A stretch of DNA of 64,000 nucleotides from Mycosarcoma maydis (lineage: Eukaryota; Basidiomycota; Ustilaginomycetes; Ustilaginales), in contig NC_026497.1 in assembly GCF_000328475.2 (NCBI RefSeq), forward strand, positions 186,001-250,000, in the 5' to 3' direction. The notes beneath the pieces are model-generated. The model ran no database searches, had not been told where the DNA came from, and was given only the letters and a program-made list of their open reading frames with translations. Below, one piece after another: positions 19,994 to 29,798 of this stretch (position 1 is the stretch's first letter; every line of letters starts with the position of its first letter). Both the position numbers and the translations under genes were made by a program.

Positions 19994-20453
19994 ATGGCTG
20001 AATCAGACAATGCGCAGCCCAAGCCCGAGGGCGGTGAGCAGCTCAACATCAAGGTCAAAGATGCCGATGGAAACGAGGTCTTCTTCAAGGTCAAGCGCAC
20101 CACCAAGCTCTCCAAGCTCAAGAAGGCGTACGCAGAGAGGATGGGCAAGCCCGAAAACAGCGTCCGCTTCATCTTTGACGGCCAGCGTATCGGTGACAAC
20201 GACACTGCCGAGACTGTAAGTAACGAATGAATGACTTGCACAGCTGCCAACGTGCTTGGCGCCTACTTTGCGCACGCTCAATCAAGATGGCTGACAGCAT
20301 TGTGCTATACATCTCTTGCGTTTTGGCTCGCTTTCTTACCATATACTGCACACTACTCTTCTCGTCGATCGCTGGTCTGTGTACCTGTTGCAGCTCGGTA
20401 TGGAGGACCAAGACGAAATTGACGCAATGATCGAGCAGCTCGGCGGCTGCTAA
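19994..20453 (+). CDS. SMT3: Ubiquitin-like modifier SUMO (Smt3), two exons
   Basis: 93 residues from two exons, 19994-20215 and 20394-20453, joined in phase 0. The intron of 178 nt has donor GTAAGT and acceptor TTGCAG. Exon 1 encodes the disordered N-terminus and most of the ubiquitin fold (LNIKVKDADGNEVFFKVKRT, then a segment with RFIFDGQRI). Exon 2 encodes LGMEDQDEIDAMIEQLGGC and the stop. SUMO is conjugated to lysines via its Gly-Gly after removal of the tail; here the tail after Gly-Gly is a single Cys. It acts in nuclear processes, septins and genome stability. The unspliced frame stops 12 nt after the donor, so splicing is needed for function. Shorter than a track of long ORFs would show; the join is my reading of the splice signals. 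Confidence 0.95.
20216..20393 (+). other. Intron of the SUMO gene
   Basis: Donor GTAAGT after codon 74 and acceptor TTGCAG. A CTGAC branch-like motif occurs near 20290, rather far from the acceptor. Retention would delete the Gly-Gly C-terminus, so this intron could gate SUMO conjugation. Confidence 0.85.
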
Positions 20454-21225
20454 ACCAGCTCGCGGCTCGATCGCTAGACATCTTCCATATACCCTCCATC
20501 TCCTATCCGTCTCCTCTCTGGGCCGCAACGACGTGTCGATTTCGCTAGTTGCGGCTCTCGTCTTGCACCATCGCTCACTCCTACCTCGTCGCAATTGATT
20601 GATCCAAGCGCGTTTTCCTCTGCGCCTAGCAAAAGTCAACGTTATAGCTACCGCGCGACGACTGCCATGCTTCGCATTTGCGTAGCTCGACGCGTTGGTG
20701 GCGAGATTGCCACCTATACACCGCATTCCAGCTCGGCATGAACACGGACCAATCCATGCATCTGCATTCACGTCATAGCCCAATCCTTCTCTTGCGCCCC
20801 ACGTCGCACTTGGCATTCGCACAGAACATCCTCGCGCTTGCAGGCGCAAGTACGTTTCTGTTTGTACTCGATCTTTTTTCGTCGCCAATGTATTTGTTTT
20901 TGATCTCTGACTGCGCTAGACAAGCGATTCAGCAGCATGTCTATACACCTCAAGGAGAGACTGATGCTGGATGTTGCAAGGCGACTGATGTGGTAAAAGC
21001 GGATGGGGTCGGGTGGATGACGACTCAGCAGCACACGGGGACGGCCGTCGAGGCTGACCGGCCAAAGGAATCAATAGACAGGGTATCGTATTGCAGACAT
21101 ATCAAGCAATGTGGTGGACACAGGAAGAGCGATGGCGAGCTAAAGACAAGAGCGAGTGCGCAGAGTGTAGCTAGCAGAGAAAGTAGTTTGTCAATCGGGC
21201 GTGCTTGGATTTGGTGAGGCGACGG
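20454..21225. other. Intergenic region between SUMO and the microprotein gene
   Basis: 772 bp between the SUMO stop and the stop of the minus-strand microprotein gene. Open frames here on both strands show no family resemblance and biased composition. I see nothing supportable. Confidence 0.4.
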
Positions 21226-21640
21226 TTAGACTTTGGATCGGCGTCTTGCGCCGCCTCCGCATCGACAGCAGAGGACGTCGGCAATACAGTTGAATGTGGC
21301 GGTCAAGCAGGATGCGATGGCCGAGACGCTGCGTTTTACCGACCAAGCAGGCGTATGTACGAGTTTCAAAGTGTCAGTTAGCGCTCGGAACCAAAGCCGA
21401 ATCGGCACGATCCAGGCATACTCACATGGTGTGCAAGATGCTACCGATGGCCGAGAAGATGGTATGCAACAGCCCGGCGATAGCCGAGACGATGCTGTTC
21501 AGACACGAAGCTACAGCTGCGCATCGCAACGTCAAGATGCATACCAGCAGAGCACACAGTAAATAGGCCGTTGGCGGCTGAGTCGATGAATAGCTTTTGC
21601 ATCCACACGCGAGGTCGAGCAGAGAATACTTACCTCCCAT
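21226..21640 (-). CDS. Three-exon hydrophobic microprotein with Cys/Arg-rich C-terminus
   Basis: Reconstructed by me as three exons on the minus strand: 21640-21634 (7 nt), 21516-21426 (91 nt) and 21328-21226 (103 nt), together 67 codons including the stop (66 residues). Intron 1 has GTAAGT and GCGCAG; intron 2 has GTGAGT, a perfect CTAAC branch motif (GCTAACTGAC) and CGCAG. The protein starts MGAVASCLNSIVSAIAGLL, repeats a Ser-Ala-Ile/Ile-Gly-Ser pattern with spaced small and hydrophobic residues, and ends CCRCGGGARRRSKV. It resembles small basidiomycete proteins of the same plan (hydrophobic repeats, Cys pairs, Arg-rich tail), whose function is not known to me. The MG start followed by Ser at position 6 could be myristoylated and Cys7 palmitoylated. 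Both joins preserve frame and pattern, which supports the model. Confidence 0.75.
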
Positions 21641-22700
21641 GATGGCGAGTTCGAGGCAGGGATGATAGGTATTGCGAAACTGTCCTGAGCGTGCGGCGTG
21701 CGGATCTCAATGCGGAGGTGAGGAAGCTGGGGTACGGCGTGGCACGGTTCGATAGCACGTTTCGGACTGATTAAGTATGTTTTTTTAGCTCGCATCCATG
21801 TGCGGATGGATGAGGGTCTGGAGCAGGCGTGTCTCATGTCCCTGTTACAGCTGAGTGGCATGGCACGACCACACGACGTTTTCGCTCAGGCTTCTTGTGG
21901 AGTCTATGCTATGCCATCACGGCAAAGGCTCGAGCGATTCCGTGACAACGAGCTACCTCATTGCGCGTCCGACCGCGCACCAAAGCTGCAGGATGAGAGA
22001 GCAACCAGGCACGGCTGGATTCGCAGCAATCACAGCGCCGAGCACAGTAGCATGGGAGGCGCAACGTATGACGTCCACGTCGTTTTCTGTGCGCGTGGCT
22101 TGCGGCTTAGAGTGCTAAGTGTGCATGAAGACCAGCTGATTCTTGATTGTGCGGAGTCACGGTCGCTGCGTGGCTGTTCGAGAGAGCCAGAGAGCCAGAG
22201 AGCCAGCCAAACTTGAAAGTTGACTCTGCGTCATGACGTTGGCGCTTCCACAGATTACAGATTTGGGCGCAAACGTGAACGCAAACAGTCGTGAGTCTCA
22301 GTCACGCGTAGCAAGCGTGAAGCTTCAAGTGACGCACGCCATTTTTCGGACCCCTAAGTCACATGATTCATCTTGTCGTTTGTAGCCGCCCAGATGTGGC
22401 GCTGGCTCGCAGAGTGGCATCCACTTTGAGATTTGCCAAGTTCCTGCGCTCGTGAGACGGCTGAGTGTTCGCGTTCGGTGCGAACTCTTCGCCAGGATGT
22501 TGACATACACGATCCCAGGTCCCTACCAAGATTCGTGATTGCTCCCAGCTCCATCTCAACGACGAGGGTCAACTGGCGCGAAATCTTTCAATTCTCAAAA
22601 AGAGGTGGTGCAAATACGAGTGATTTTTGGGCGTGAGATACAAAGTAACTATAGCAAGCAATCCATGTGGGTAAACGATCGTATCGCCCCTTGCCATGTC
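21641..22700. other. Intergenic region between microprotein gene and TOM70
   Basis: 1060 bp: promoter of the microprotein gene on one side, 3' region of TOM70 on the other. It contains three tandem AGAGCCAG units at 22183-22206. Plus-strand frames in 21800-22216 do not resemble proteins. Confidence 0.4.
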
Positions 22701-24671
22701 TCAGAGCATGCCGGCCATCTGACCGAGAGCTGCACCCTGTTCCGGATACTCCTGGATAAACTTCAACTGTGCCCTGCTTGCGTTTTCGTAGGTCAAGGCG
22801 TTGATCAACTCGGGTTCGGTCCTGGCGATCTTGGCGGACCTCTCAAAGTACTGGATGGCATCCTGAATCTTGCCCTGCTGCAAACTCAACTGCGCCAGAG
22901 TAGCCACGGCGACATCGCAATCCGCGTCCTTTTCGAGCGCCTTGCGACACAATTCTTCGGCTGCTCCGATGTCCTGTTTCCACTGGAAGAGCGCCAGAGC
23001 CTTGTTGATCATAGGCAAAACGTTGGTCGAGCCCGATTTCGAAGCCTCGATTTCGATCGCCTTGTCAAACTTGTCCATCGCTTCCTCAAACTTCTGCTGA
23101 TCCAGTAGCAGCTCACCGTAGTAGTTGTACGCTTCTGAAGACGTGTCAAAGTTGCGCAGCAGTTTGCGGAACGCCGCGGTCGAGTGGCCGATGTTGTTGT
23201 TCTTGTAGTGCGCAACAGCGTATTGCACCTGCGAAAAGATAAAAGTGTCATCCAGCGACGTCGACTTCTCGTAATCCTTGATGGCAGCTTCGAACTCGCC
23301 CAGGATAAAGTTAACCTGTCCGCGGTGGTAGTAGATGTCTGGGTCTTCAGCGTCGGCTTCGATGGCCTTGTCAAAGTCCTTGAATGCTGCCTCCTTGTCC
23401 GAAAGCTCCATGTGCACTGACGCCTTCTTCACCCACGACTGCACGTACTTGGGTCGAAGCGACGTGCTGCGTTCCAGATCTGCAAGTGCTTCTTTGGCGT
23501 TGCCAATCACAAACTTGAATGTGCCGCGCATGTTGTACGCGTTGGCCTCGAGATCTTGGTTGCTAAGTCCCTGCTCGATGGCCTCGCTGAACAAGGTAAA
23601 TGCGTGCGGGTAGCTCTTGGCCTCCAAAGCATCGTAAGCCTTGAGTAGCGTCTCGTCGCCTTGGCTCGGCTTTTCGGGTAGGCTGGGCTTGGGCTTGGCA
23701 CGGAACGCTTCGAGGTATGCGGTGACAAACGTAGGCGAAGGCAATTTGGGCTCGCGGCTCTTGAGGATGTCCTGAGCCTTTCCAGTGGCGAGTTTGCGCA
23801 GCACGCGCTCGACGCTCTCGGTAGCTGTTTGATCCTTAAACTGGCCCAGGATGGCAACGGCGGTAAAGTCGGCAAGCGAGTCAAACAGAAGCTCTGCCTT
23901 GTGCTCACCAATCCCCTCTTCGCCCTCCTTGGGGTTACCGAGCTGCTCCTTGGCCACAGCACGACGGTTTAGCGCCTTGACGTAGACACGGTCCATCTTG
24001 AGCGCCTCGTCGCAGTCATCGATCACCTGCTGAGGCTTGCTCAGGTTGGCGTAACACGCGGCACGGTTCGAGTAGAAGACGGCCATGGGGTGAGCAGCGA
24101 TAGCCTTGGTGTAGTGAGCGATCGCCTTTTCAAATTGACGATTCGAGTAGGCCTTGTTGCCGAGTGTCTTGAGATGCTGCGACAGGCTCTCGCGCTTTGC
24201 CTGAGGCAATTTGAGGATCTCGGATTCAGGCAATTCAGCAAGCTGGTCGTCGGTCGCCTCGTCGAGCAATGGGCCTGCTGCATCGGATGGCAAACCATCG
24301 GTACGTTGCGAAGGAGCATCCGTCGACGACGATCCACTGGCAGCCCCAGCGCCAGTCGGCTTTTTCTTGGTGGCCTTCTTCTTCTTCTTCTTGTTGGCAG
24401 AGCCCACGGTAGCACCAGTGGACGAGCCTGCCTTTTCGTCGTCATCGCTGTCGCTGACGGTGCCCTTTGCTTTTGCCTTGGACGAGGATCGAGAGTATAG
24501 GTAGTATCCGCCCAAAGCCAGCGTACCGGTCGCCAGAGCGATCACGAGCGTGCGGTTCTCTTCCACCCATTTTGAGAGTTTGTTTGCCGTGTTGTTGGCA
24601 GTGAGCTGCGCGCGGTCGGCGGCTCGTGCTGCCTGTTGCGAGGCTTGCTGTGCATTGGGAATCGGCGCCAT
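22701..24671 (-). CDS. TOM70: Mitochondrial import receptor Tom70
   Basis: 656 residues from the ATG at 24669-24671 (MAPIPNAQQ); the frame is open for 54 more codons upstream but that part is leader-like. An Ala/Gln-rich N-terminus is followed by one transmembrane segment at about 41-59 (TLVIALATGTLALGGYYLY), then a Lys-rich, Ser/Ala-rich linker and an array of tetratricopeptide repeats, including NKAYSNRQFEKAIAHYTKAI and YSNRAACYANL in the chaperone-clamp region and KASVHMELSDKEAAFKDFDK further on. Tom70 is anchored in the outer mitochondrial membrane and receives Hsp70/Hsp90-bound carrier preproteins. Length (yeast 617) and topology fit. It is head to head with the PLP enzyme, across a gap that holds a nine-unit heptamer array. 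Confidence 0.96.
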   Translation of the reverse strand: MAPIPNAQQASQQAARAADRAQLTANNTANKLSKWVEENRTLVIALATGTLALGGYYLYSRSSSKAKAKGTVSDSDDDEKAGSSTGATVGSANKKKKKKATKKKPTGAGAASGSSSTDAPSQRTDGLPSDAAGPLLDEATDDQLAELPESEILKLPQAKRESLSQHLKTLGNKAYSNRQFEKAIAHYTKAIAAHPMAVFYSNRAACYANLSKPQQVIDDCDEALKMDRVYVKALNRRAVAKEQLGNPKEGEEGIGEHKAELLFDSLADFTAVAILGQFKDQTATESVERVLRKLATGKAQDILKSREPKLPSPTFVTAYLEAFRAKPKPSLPEKPSQGDETLLKAYDALEAKSYPHAFTLFSEAIEQGLSNQDLEANAYNMRGTFKFVIGNAKEALADLERSTSLRPKYVQSWVKKASVHMELSDKEAAFKDFDKAIEADAEDPDIYYHRGQVNFILGEFEAAIKDYEKSTSLDDTFIFSQVQYAVAHYKNNNIGHSTAAFRKLLRNFDTSSEAYNYYGELLLDQQKFEEAMDKFDKAIEIEASKSGSTNVLPMINKALALFQWKQDIGAAEELCRKALEKDADCDVAVATLAQLSLQQGKIQDAIQYFERSAKIARTEPELINALTYENASRAQLKFIQEYPEQGAALGQMAGML

Positions 24672-25493
24672 GCTTCCAAATTGAGGAGACTCTGGCAAAG
24701 ATTTTGGCGCAAGGGTGGATCGTGAGTGCGATGGAAAGGAACGAGAGACGTGAAAGCAGGAAGAACTCACGACTCTGATGTGCGCGTTGTGGAGCGTCTG
24801 AGCGGATTCACCGCTGCGCATTGGCAGACACAAAATTCACGATTCGTGATTCGTGATTGCCGGCTAGAGACGGAAGCGGCGTGAGGTGCCGAGTCGAGAG
24901 TCATGAGTGTGCCTTTCTCCTAGTCCAGAGAAGGTGCACGAAGAAATCACGAATCGAGCCTCTTTGTTCAAGTTTTTTACTTTCTCAGTCACGAGTAAGT
25001 TATTTCTAATTTCCTAGATTTCTAGGCTGCTGCTGCGCAACCGTGTCAAAGCTGTCATCTCAGTGTGAACAAAACCGAGCGCCCAAAATCGTGAATCGTG
25101 AATCGTGAATCGTGAATCGTGAATCGTGAATCGTGAATCGTGAATCGTGAATCGCCGCTTTCAATTGTTAGATTGCATGAACCCAAGGCCAGGACCGAAA
25201 TGTGGAGCAAGGCACGAGGCGTGAGGTTCGTGATTCACGATTTGTTGTTTTCTTTGTACGAGCTGAGCTGTGCTGTACCGTGCGGAAAGAAGAATGCTTT
25301 TTGGCTGAGCCCGATCAGAACGCCGAGCGAGTACCGGCGGAGGACAACGTGGGTGAAGGTCGAGATAGGACGACAAACTCTATCCAACAGGAAAGAGGCT
25401 ATTTAAACTGCTCTGTGGCTCTCGTCAAGGCAAGCATCGCCCCCGTTGCCTTCCGTTATCACACCACGACACTTGCCGATACATCCTAGAAGA
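24672..25493. promoter_or_regulatory. Divergent promoter of TOM70 and the PLP enzyme with heptamer array
   Basis: 822 bp between start codons. It includes dispersed motif copies at 24838-24860 and 24946-24958 and the tandem AATCGTG array at 25087-25154. Confidence 0.5.
25087..25154. repeat. Nine-unit tandem of the heptamer AATCGTG
   Basis: Nine perfect copies of the 7-bp unit AATCGTG run from 25087 to 25149, followed by a partial AATCG. The unit is the same as the dispersed intergenic motif found throughout the window, here expanded in tandem. Confidence 0.95.
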
Positions 25494-26822
25494 ATGGTCT
25501 CGTTCAAAGACATTCAAGAGGCGCACGTCCGTGTCTCACCGTACACTCACTATACGCCCGTACTCACCAACCAGGCGATCGACCAACTCGCGACCGAGTC
25601 ACTCTTTGGCCCTGCCACATCTGCTTCTCCTTCGCCCAGACCTCGCATACGTCTCGCCTTTAAAGCCGAGCATCTTCAGCGCGTAGGAGCATTCAAGTAC
25701 CGAGGCGCTACCAACTCTGTGCTTGTCCACCTCGGCGCAGCTAAAGCGCAACACGATGCCTCGGCATCCAAATCGACCAAGTTCAGCCCGGGCAAGCTGG
25801 TTGTTGTAACGCATTCCAGCGGAAACCATGCTGCTGCGCTTGCGTGTGCTGCCAAGTCGGCCGGCTGTGTCGCAGCGGTTGTGATGCCGAACAACGCGCC
25901 CAAGCCGAAGAAGGAGGCGGTTGCTGGGTACGGCGCCAGAATCACGTTCTGCGAGCCAACGCTCGAGGCACGTGAATCGACGGCCGAGGCTGTCATGCAG
26001 GATTACGAGAAGCAGGGGTATATCGTGCGCTTTGTACATCCGTATGATGAGCCATTAGTGATTGCTGGGCAGGGAACGATGGCGCTCGAATTGCTGGATC
26101 AGGCTGCACAACTGGAGGAGTGGGCAACTTGCTCGCATGCAGCTGATCGCATACCGTCAAACGCAAGACCACTGCATGGTACAAGAAACGTCGCTCCCTC
26201 CGGCCCGAAGGCGGAGTCAGTATGGCGAAAGAGAGACATGTCGGAAGCTGCGCTCGATATCATCATCGCTCCCGTTGGAGGCGGAGGAATGCTCTCTGGT
26301 GTCGCTACCGCAATCAAGGGAGCCGACGACCGAATCGTTGTCATCGGCGCTGAGCCCGACCTAGTCGACGACGCTTTCCACTCATACCAAACAGGTTCAG
26401 TACAACAGCCACCGCAGCCTCCGAAAACCATCTGCGATGGACTCCTCACCTCGCTCTCGCCTCTGACACTCGAACACATCCGAAATCACGTCGATGGCAT
26501 CGTCACGGCTCGTGAAGAAAACGTGCTGAAAGCCTTACAGCTGCACTGGACCCGACAGAAGCAGTTTGTCGAACCAAGCGCTGCCGTTGGCCTTGCTACC
26601 GTGCTGCAAGGCTTCAATCAAGCTGCAGAGCAGGCAGGTGGTGCTTTGACAGACTCGACCAATCGATCCCTTTGGGGTCTCCGAGACTGGGTACACCACC
26701 TGGCTGATCAAAAACGTCAAAAAGGCGAGACGCAACCCGAGATTCGCATTGGTATCATCTGGAGCGGTGGCAACATGGAAGTCGGAAAAGTAGTGGCCAA
26801 GTTCGAAGAGTATGGATTGTAA
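25494..26822 (+). CDS. PLP-dependent serine racemase / threonine dehydratase-family enzyme (Sry1-like)
   Basis: 442 residues from ATG 25494 (MVSFKDIQEAHVRVSPYTHYTP, a typical start of the serine racemase group). The fold-type II PLP lysine is Lys68 in AFKYRGA; the substrate-loop SSGNHAAALA and the phosphate-binding PVGGGGMLSG follow, and the C-terminus has SGGN near the end for the PLP ring. Relatives either racemise L-serine, dehydrate serine/threonine, or, as yeast Sry1, deaminate threo-3-hydroxyaspartate. The exact reaction cannot be fixed by eye. Compared with the usual 320-340 residues there is an insert of about 50 residues before PVGGGG (around 215-258). The stop lies only 11 bp from the stop of convergent FMC1. 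Confidence 0.9.
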   Translation: MVSFKDIQEAHVRVSPYTHYTPVLTNQAIDQLATESLFGPATSASPSPRPRIRLAFKAEHLQRVGAFKYRGATNSVLVHLGAAKAQHDASASKSTKFSPGKLVVVTHSSGNHAAALACAAKSAGCVAAVVMPNNAPKPKKEAVAGYGARITFCEPTLEARESTAEAVMQDYEKQGYIVRFVHPYDEPLVIAGQGTMALELLDQAAQLEEWATCSHAADRIPSNARPLHGTRNVAPSGPKAESVWRKRDMSEAALDIIIAPVGGGGMLSGVATAIKGADDRIVVIGAEPDLVDDAFHSYQTGSVQQPPQPPKTICDGLLTSLSPLTLEHIRNHVDGIVTAREENVLKALQLHWTRQKQFVEPSAAVGLATVLQGFNQAAEQAGGALTDSTNRSLWGLRDWVHHLADQKRQKGETQPEIRIGIIWSGGNMEVGKVVAKFEEYGL

Positions 26823-26833
26823 CATGTTTTGCA

Positions 26834-27534
26834 TCAATCTTTGGCAATCGGTGGTCGCAACGGCCCGCCAACGTTATGGCCGTCACCTTTGCCTGAATAA
26901 AGTTGGTCTTCACGATGATCTTTGTCCTGTTTGTATTGATCTTGAGCGATCTGTGCGCTTTCGCGGTAGTTGTTGGAGGATTCGGATGTGGCGTCATGGG
27001 TGATAGGGACATCAAGGCCTACGCGACGTGCTGTAAGTCGTACACGTTCCTCTTCCGTCATGCCGACGGTGGGGTTGTATCGTTGGAGCAGCTCCTGTGA
27101 AGACCGACAACGATCACAACAGAAGGAGAAAAGGTGTCAGCAGAGTCTTTACGAGGATCAGCGACTGCTGTGCGAACAACTTACCGAATGCAAGGCTTTG
27201 TTCTGAAGAAAGACGTGCAAGTTTTCGAGGTTCTGCTCTTGGATCTCAGCAGACGTCTTTGACGGCGCAATGAAAGGGTGGTAATCGCGACCGCTGGGTT
27301 GCTGCTGCGACTCGGTTGATGGTGCGTCCTTCAAGTTGTCGTACCTGTTCTGCAGGTAAGCTACGAGCGGACCGGTTTTTGCCTGCAGGAATGTACCAAG
27401 GGACCAGAAAGTTCAGTCAGCCGAATCTCCCAAACCCGAGCCAGGCTGCTAGTACCTACCGAGCGCTCGGCTTCCTTGAGGACGTTCTCGTAAAGTGCCT
27501 TGACGGCTGAAGATCTTGTCGCTGTCGCAAGCAT
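26834..27534 (-). CDS. FMC1: ATP synthase assembly factor Fmc1 (LYR-like), three exons
   Basis: 177 residues from three exons on the minus strand: 27534-27460 (25 codons), 27382-27185 (66 codons) and 27094-26834 (86 codons plus stop); all joins are phase 0. Introns of 77 and 90 nt have donors GTAGGT and GTAAGT, acceptors CTGCAG and TCACAG, and GCTGAC branch motifs. The protein has SSAVKALYENVLKEAERS, then LQNKALHSELLQRYNPTVGM and EEERVRLTARRVGLDVP, the fungal Fmc1 signature. Yeast Fmc1 is a matrix protein needed, with the chaperone Atp12, to assemble the F1 part of ATP synthase at high temperature. The C-terminus of about 55 residues is hydrophilic. Family assignment rests on remembered sequence pattern. 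Confidence 0.82.
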
Positions 27535-28731
27535 CCTCAGTCAGCTGTGTGTGAGCGTTTGGAATCGACTTTCTTGATGGAAGGCTGTGTGTTTATGAGT
27601 AAAGTGTCAGTGTCAGTTGTGAGTCCAGCTCAACGTGCAAGGGTCTCCAACTTCCGCTATCCGAACTTGGTTCGGGTCTCTGCTCTCGCGCGTGTAACCC
27701 TTTTCCTGCTTTGCGCACCGAACAGCGAAGGAGCGAGGGAAAAAAAAGTAAAGTAAGAAAGAAAGAAGAAAAGAAAAAAAAATGCATCTCGAGCAATCAA
27801 GAATCAAGAATAATTTGCGCTGTTCCTCGTGTATCGTGTCTCGTGTCTCACGTCTCACGTCTCACGTCTCGTCTCGGTCTCACATCCATTCTTCTCAACT
27901 TACACCATCATCCTGCTCGAGTTGTTCCGACCAGCCTCCGTCGATGGGTTGCACTGCTTCCATGGTAAGTTTTTATCAATGATTGTTCTCGAGCAACGCT
28001 TCCTCGACATGTCGCATTCTGAAACGCGTCAATCAGTCGTGTATCTGCACACTCTTTGGCATACGCCCCCCTCCCAAGAACAAGGATGATATCTACCCCG
28101 ATGGGCGGACATAAACACCCCTGCGCTTCCCTTCTCTTCTTCTCGTTTAGCTCTCGTGTACAAATTTGAGCGGCGGTTGCAAGACGCATGCGCTCGCATG
28201 TGGATAAAAAAGGGCCAGGCATTTGTTGATATCTACATCGGATACTGAGTTTTTGGGTTGGCGTGACCAGAGTCTTGTCTTGCCTGGCAGTTGTGGGACC
28301 TTGCTAGCGCTTAAGAAGAGATCCAAGCAAGAATGCCTTGCTGACCTGTCCTTATTCTGTTTGCCTGGTATGCTTTATAGATGTTTGCAATTTCACCATT
28401 CCACCGTGCTACTATTACAAGGTACGATCACAGGCCTTGCGTCTGTTCGCGTGTATTTGCTGAGTGGATTTGGCGGCGTGAGCTTGTTCATGTGCTCCAG
28501 TTCAGCTGGAACCGTGTATGAGGCCATCAGTCTTGAGGGAGCAGTCGAAGCTCGCTGCTCACAATGCAAGCAATCACGAGTGCCGTGGACAGTTTGGTTG
28601 TGTGTACCGCGGCGGAGGAATTATCCTCGGAAGACGGCGAGTGCAGGTTCAGGGTGCTTTCAACTTATAAAGTCCAACCAAGCTCTCTTGCACCAATTCG
28701 TCCATGCTCTTCCAGTGTCGAGGTTGTCAAC
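27535..28731. promoter_or_regulatory. Divergent FMC1/Shg1-like promoter region with repeats
   Basis: 1197 bp. It contains a purine-rich tract (about 27736-27782), three tandem TCTCACG heptamers (27846-27866) and a possible tiny spliced reading frame listed separately. No other gene is supported. Confidence 0.4.
27944..28114 (+). CDS. Possible spliced short peptide with myristoylation-type start
   Basis: A speculative model: exon 27944-27964 encodes MGCTASM and is followed directly by a strong GTAAGT donor; an acceptor CTCCCAAG at 28071-28078 would join it in frame to a second exon ending in TAA at 28112-28114, giving MGCTASMNKDDIYPDGRT. The Met-Gly-Cys start with Ser at position 6 is a classical acylation signal. 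No branch site is convincing and other acceptors (for example at 28150) are possible, in which case this exon would begin a different protein. It could equally be a 5' leader intron of the downstream gene. Confidence 0.2.
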
Positions 28732-29796
28732 ATGAGTGCCGCCAATCTGACCTCTCCTACCGCTCCTACACCATCAGTCGCAGCTGTACAGTCAACGTTG
28801 GAGGGTAGTCAAACCCAGAATTTCGATGCGTCTCCAACGAGTGCTGTGACAACTGCTTCAGACAAGCCATCGAGCACCAGCGCGCATGCGAGCGGATCCA
28901 AATCTGCGCCGAGTGATGCTGTTGTCACAGGGCTGACACCAGAGCAAGTGTTGCAGGAGCTTAAACGGAGTGGATATGTGGATCAATTGCGGCGTCGAAT
29001 GTACGATGCTTTCGTCGCCACGACGGTTAGTGGCAATGGTGTGCCTTCGAGTACGAGTGCCCAGGCTGTCGATGGTGGTGCGCAGAAGAGCTCGATTCCA
29101 CCACCACTCGCTTCTGCTACTGCTTTGGCATCGTCCGTCTCTGTCTCTGCTGAAGCTCTCGAGTTGAAACCATCAAATCTTGTTGCGAATTCCACGACAG
29201 TCCCGCCTCCCATGCCCAATAACACTCCATCAGCCTCAGCTACAACCCCGGATCTCGACACCAAACCTCGCTTCCTCACTTACCTCTCCACGCTCCTCAC
29301 CGAACATATTGTGCGTGATCATAGCAATCTGCGAATGTCAGACTCCAGAGGTCAACAAGATTCGCTCCTCAAACGACTTGAGTCCGACCCTGTCGATCAC
29401 GCGCACCGCGATGCGTTGGGCGAGGCGACGGTGTACGATTTGTTGGTAAAACACATCGTTGCTGCAGATAAGCAAACAGGTGCACTGGCGACGAAAGCGA
29501 TGCTGGATGCGCACAACGGATGGGTGGGAAAGGAGGTGACAGGCAGGATCCGAGAGGTGATCCGAGAAATGGTACATCCAAGCGCTAAGGACGGCGGCGA
29601 AGAGGATGATGAAGAAGAAGACGACGACGATGACCAAGACGAGAACAAGCCAGATCAAGACACCGTGACCACTACGGATGCCGCTATCGACACAAAGCCT
29701 TCCTTCCATGCAACGACAACACAGCCAACACAAAGCTCTGCATTGCAACCTCTTCCATCACCATCGCATTCCACCCATGACACTCAACGAGGCTAA
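28732..29796 (+). CDS. Shg1/BOD1-domain protein (possible COMPASS subunit)
   Basis: 354 residues from the ATG at 28732; the frame is open 56 codons further up but without similarity. A Ser/Thr/Ala-rich start precedes TPEQVLQELKRSGYVDQLRRR, which matches the beginning of the Shg1/BOD1 domain (a Lys-Ser-Gly, Asp, Leu-Arg-Arg pattern). The helical rest of the domain (FLTYLSTLLTEHIVRDHSNL and onward) follows after a low-complexity insert of about 70 residues. The tail is strongly acidic (EEDDEEEDDDDDQ). Shg1 is a small subunit of the Set1 COMPASS H3K4 methyltransferase in yeasts. The assignment is moderate because the domain is short and split. Its stop is two bases from the stop of the convergent gene. 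Confidence 0.62.
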   Translation: MSAANLTSPTAPTPSVAAVQSTLEGSQTQNFDASPTSAVTTASDKPSSTSAHASGSKSAPSDAVVTGLTPEQVLQELKRSGYVDQLRRRMYDAFVATTVSGNGVPSSTSAQAVDGGAQKSSIPPPLASATALASSVSVSAEALELKPSNLVANSTTVPPPMPNNTPSASATTPDLDTKPRFLTYLSTLLTEHIVRDHSNLRMSDSRGQQDSLLKRLESDPVDHAHRDALGEATVYDLLVKHIVAADKQTGALATKAMLDAHNGWVGKEVTGRIREVIREMVHPSAKDGGEEDDEEEDDDDDQDENKPDQDTVTTTDAAIDTKPSFHATTTQPTQSSALQPLPSPSHSTHDTQRG

Positions 29797-29798
29797 CA

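Noticed and set aside
20169..20888. A 239-codon minus-strand frame over the SUMO gene
   Set aside because: It overlaps SUMO exons on the opposite strand and has Arg/Cys-biased shadow composition.
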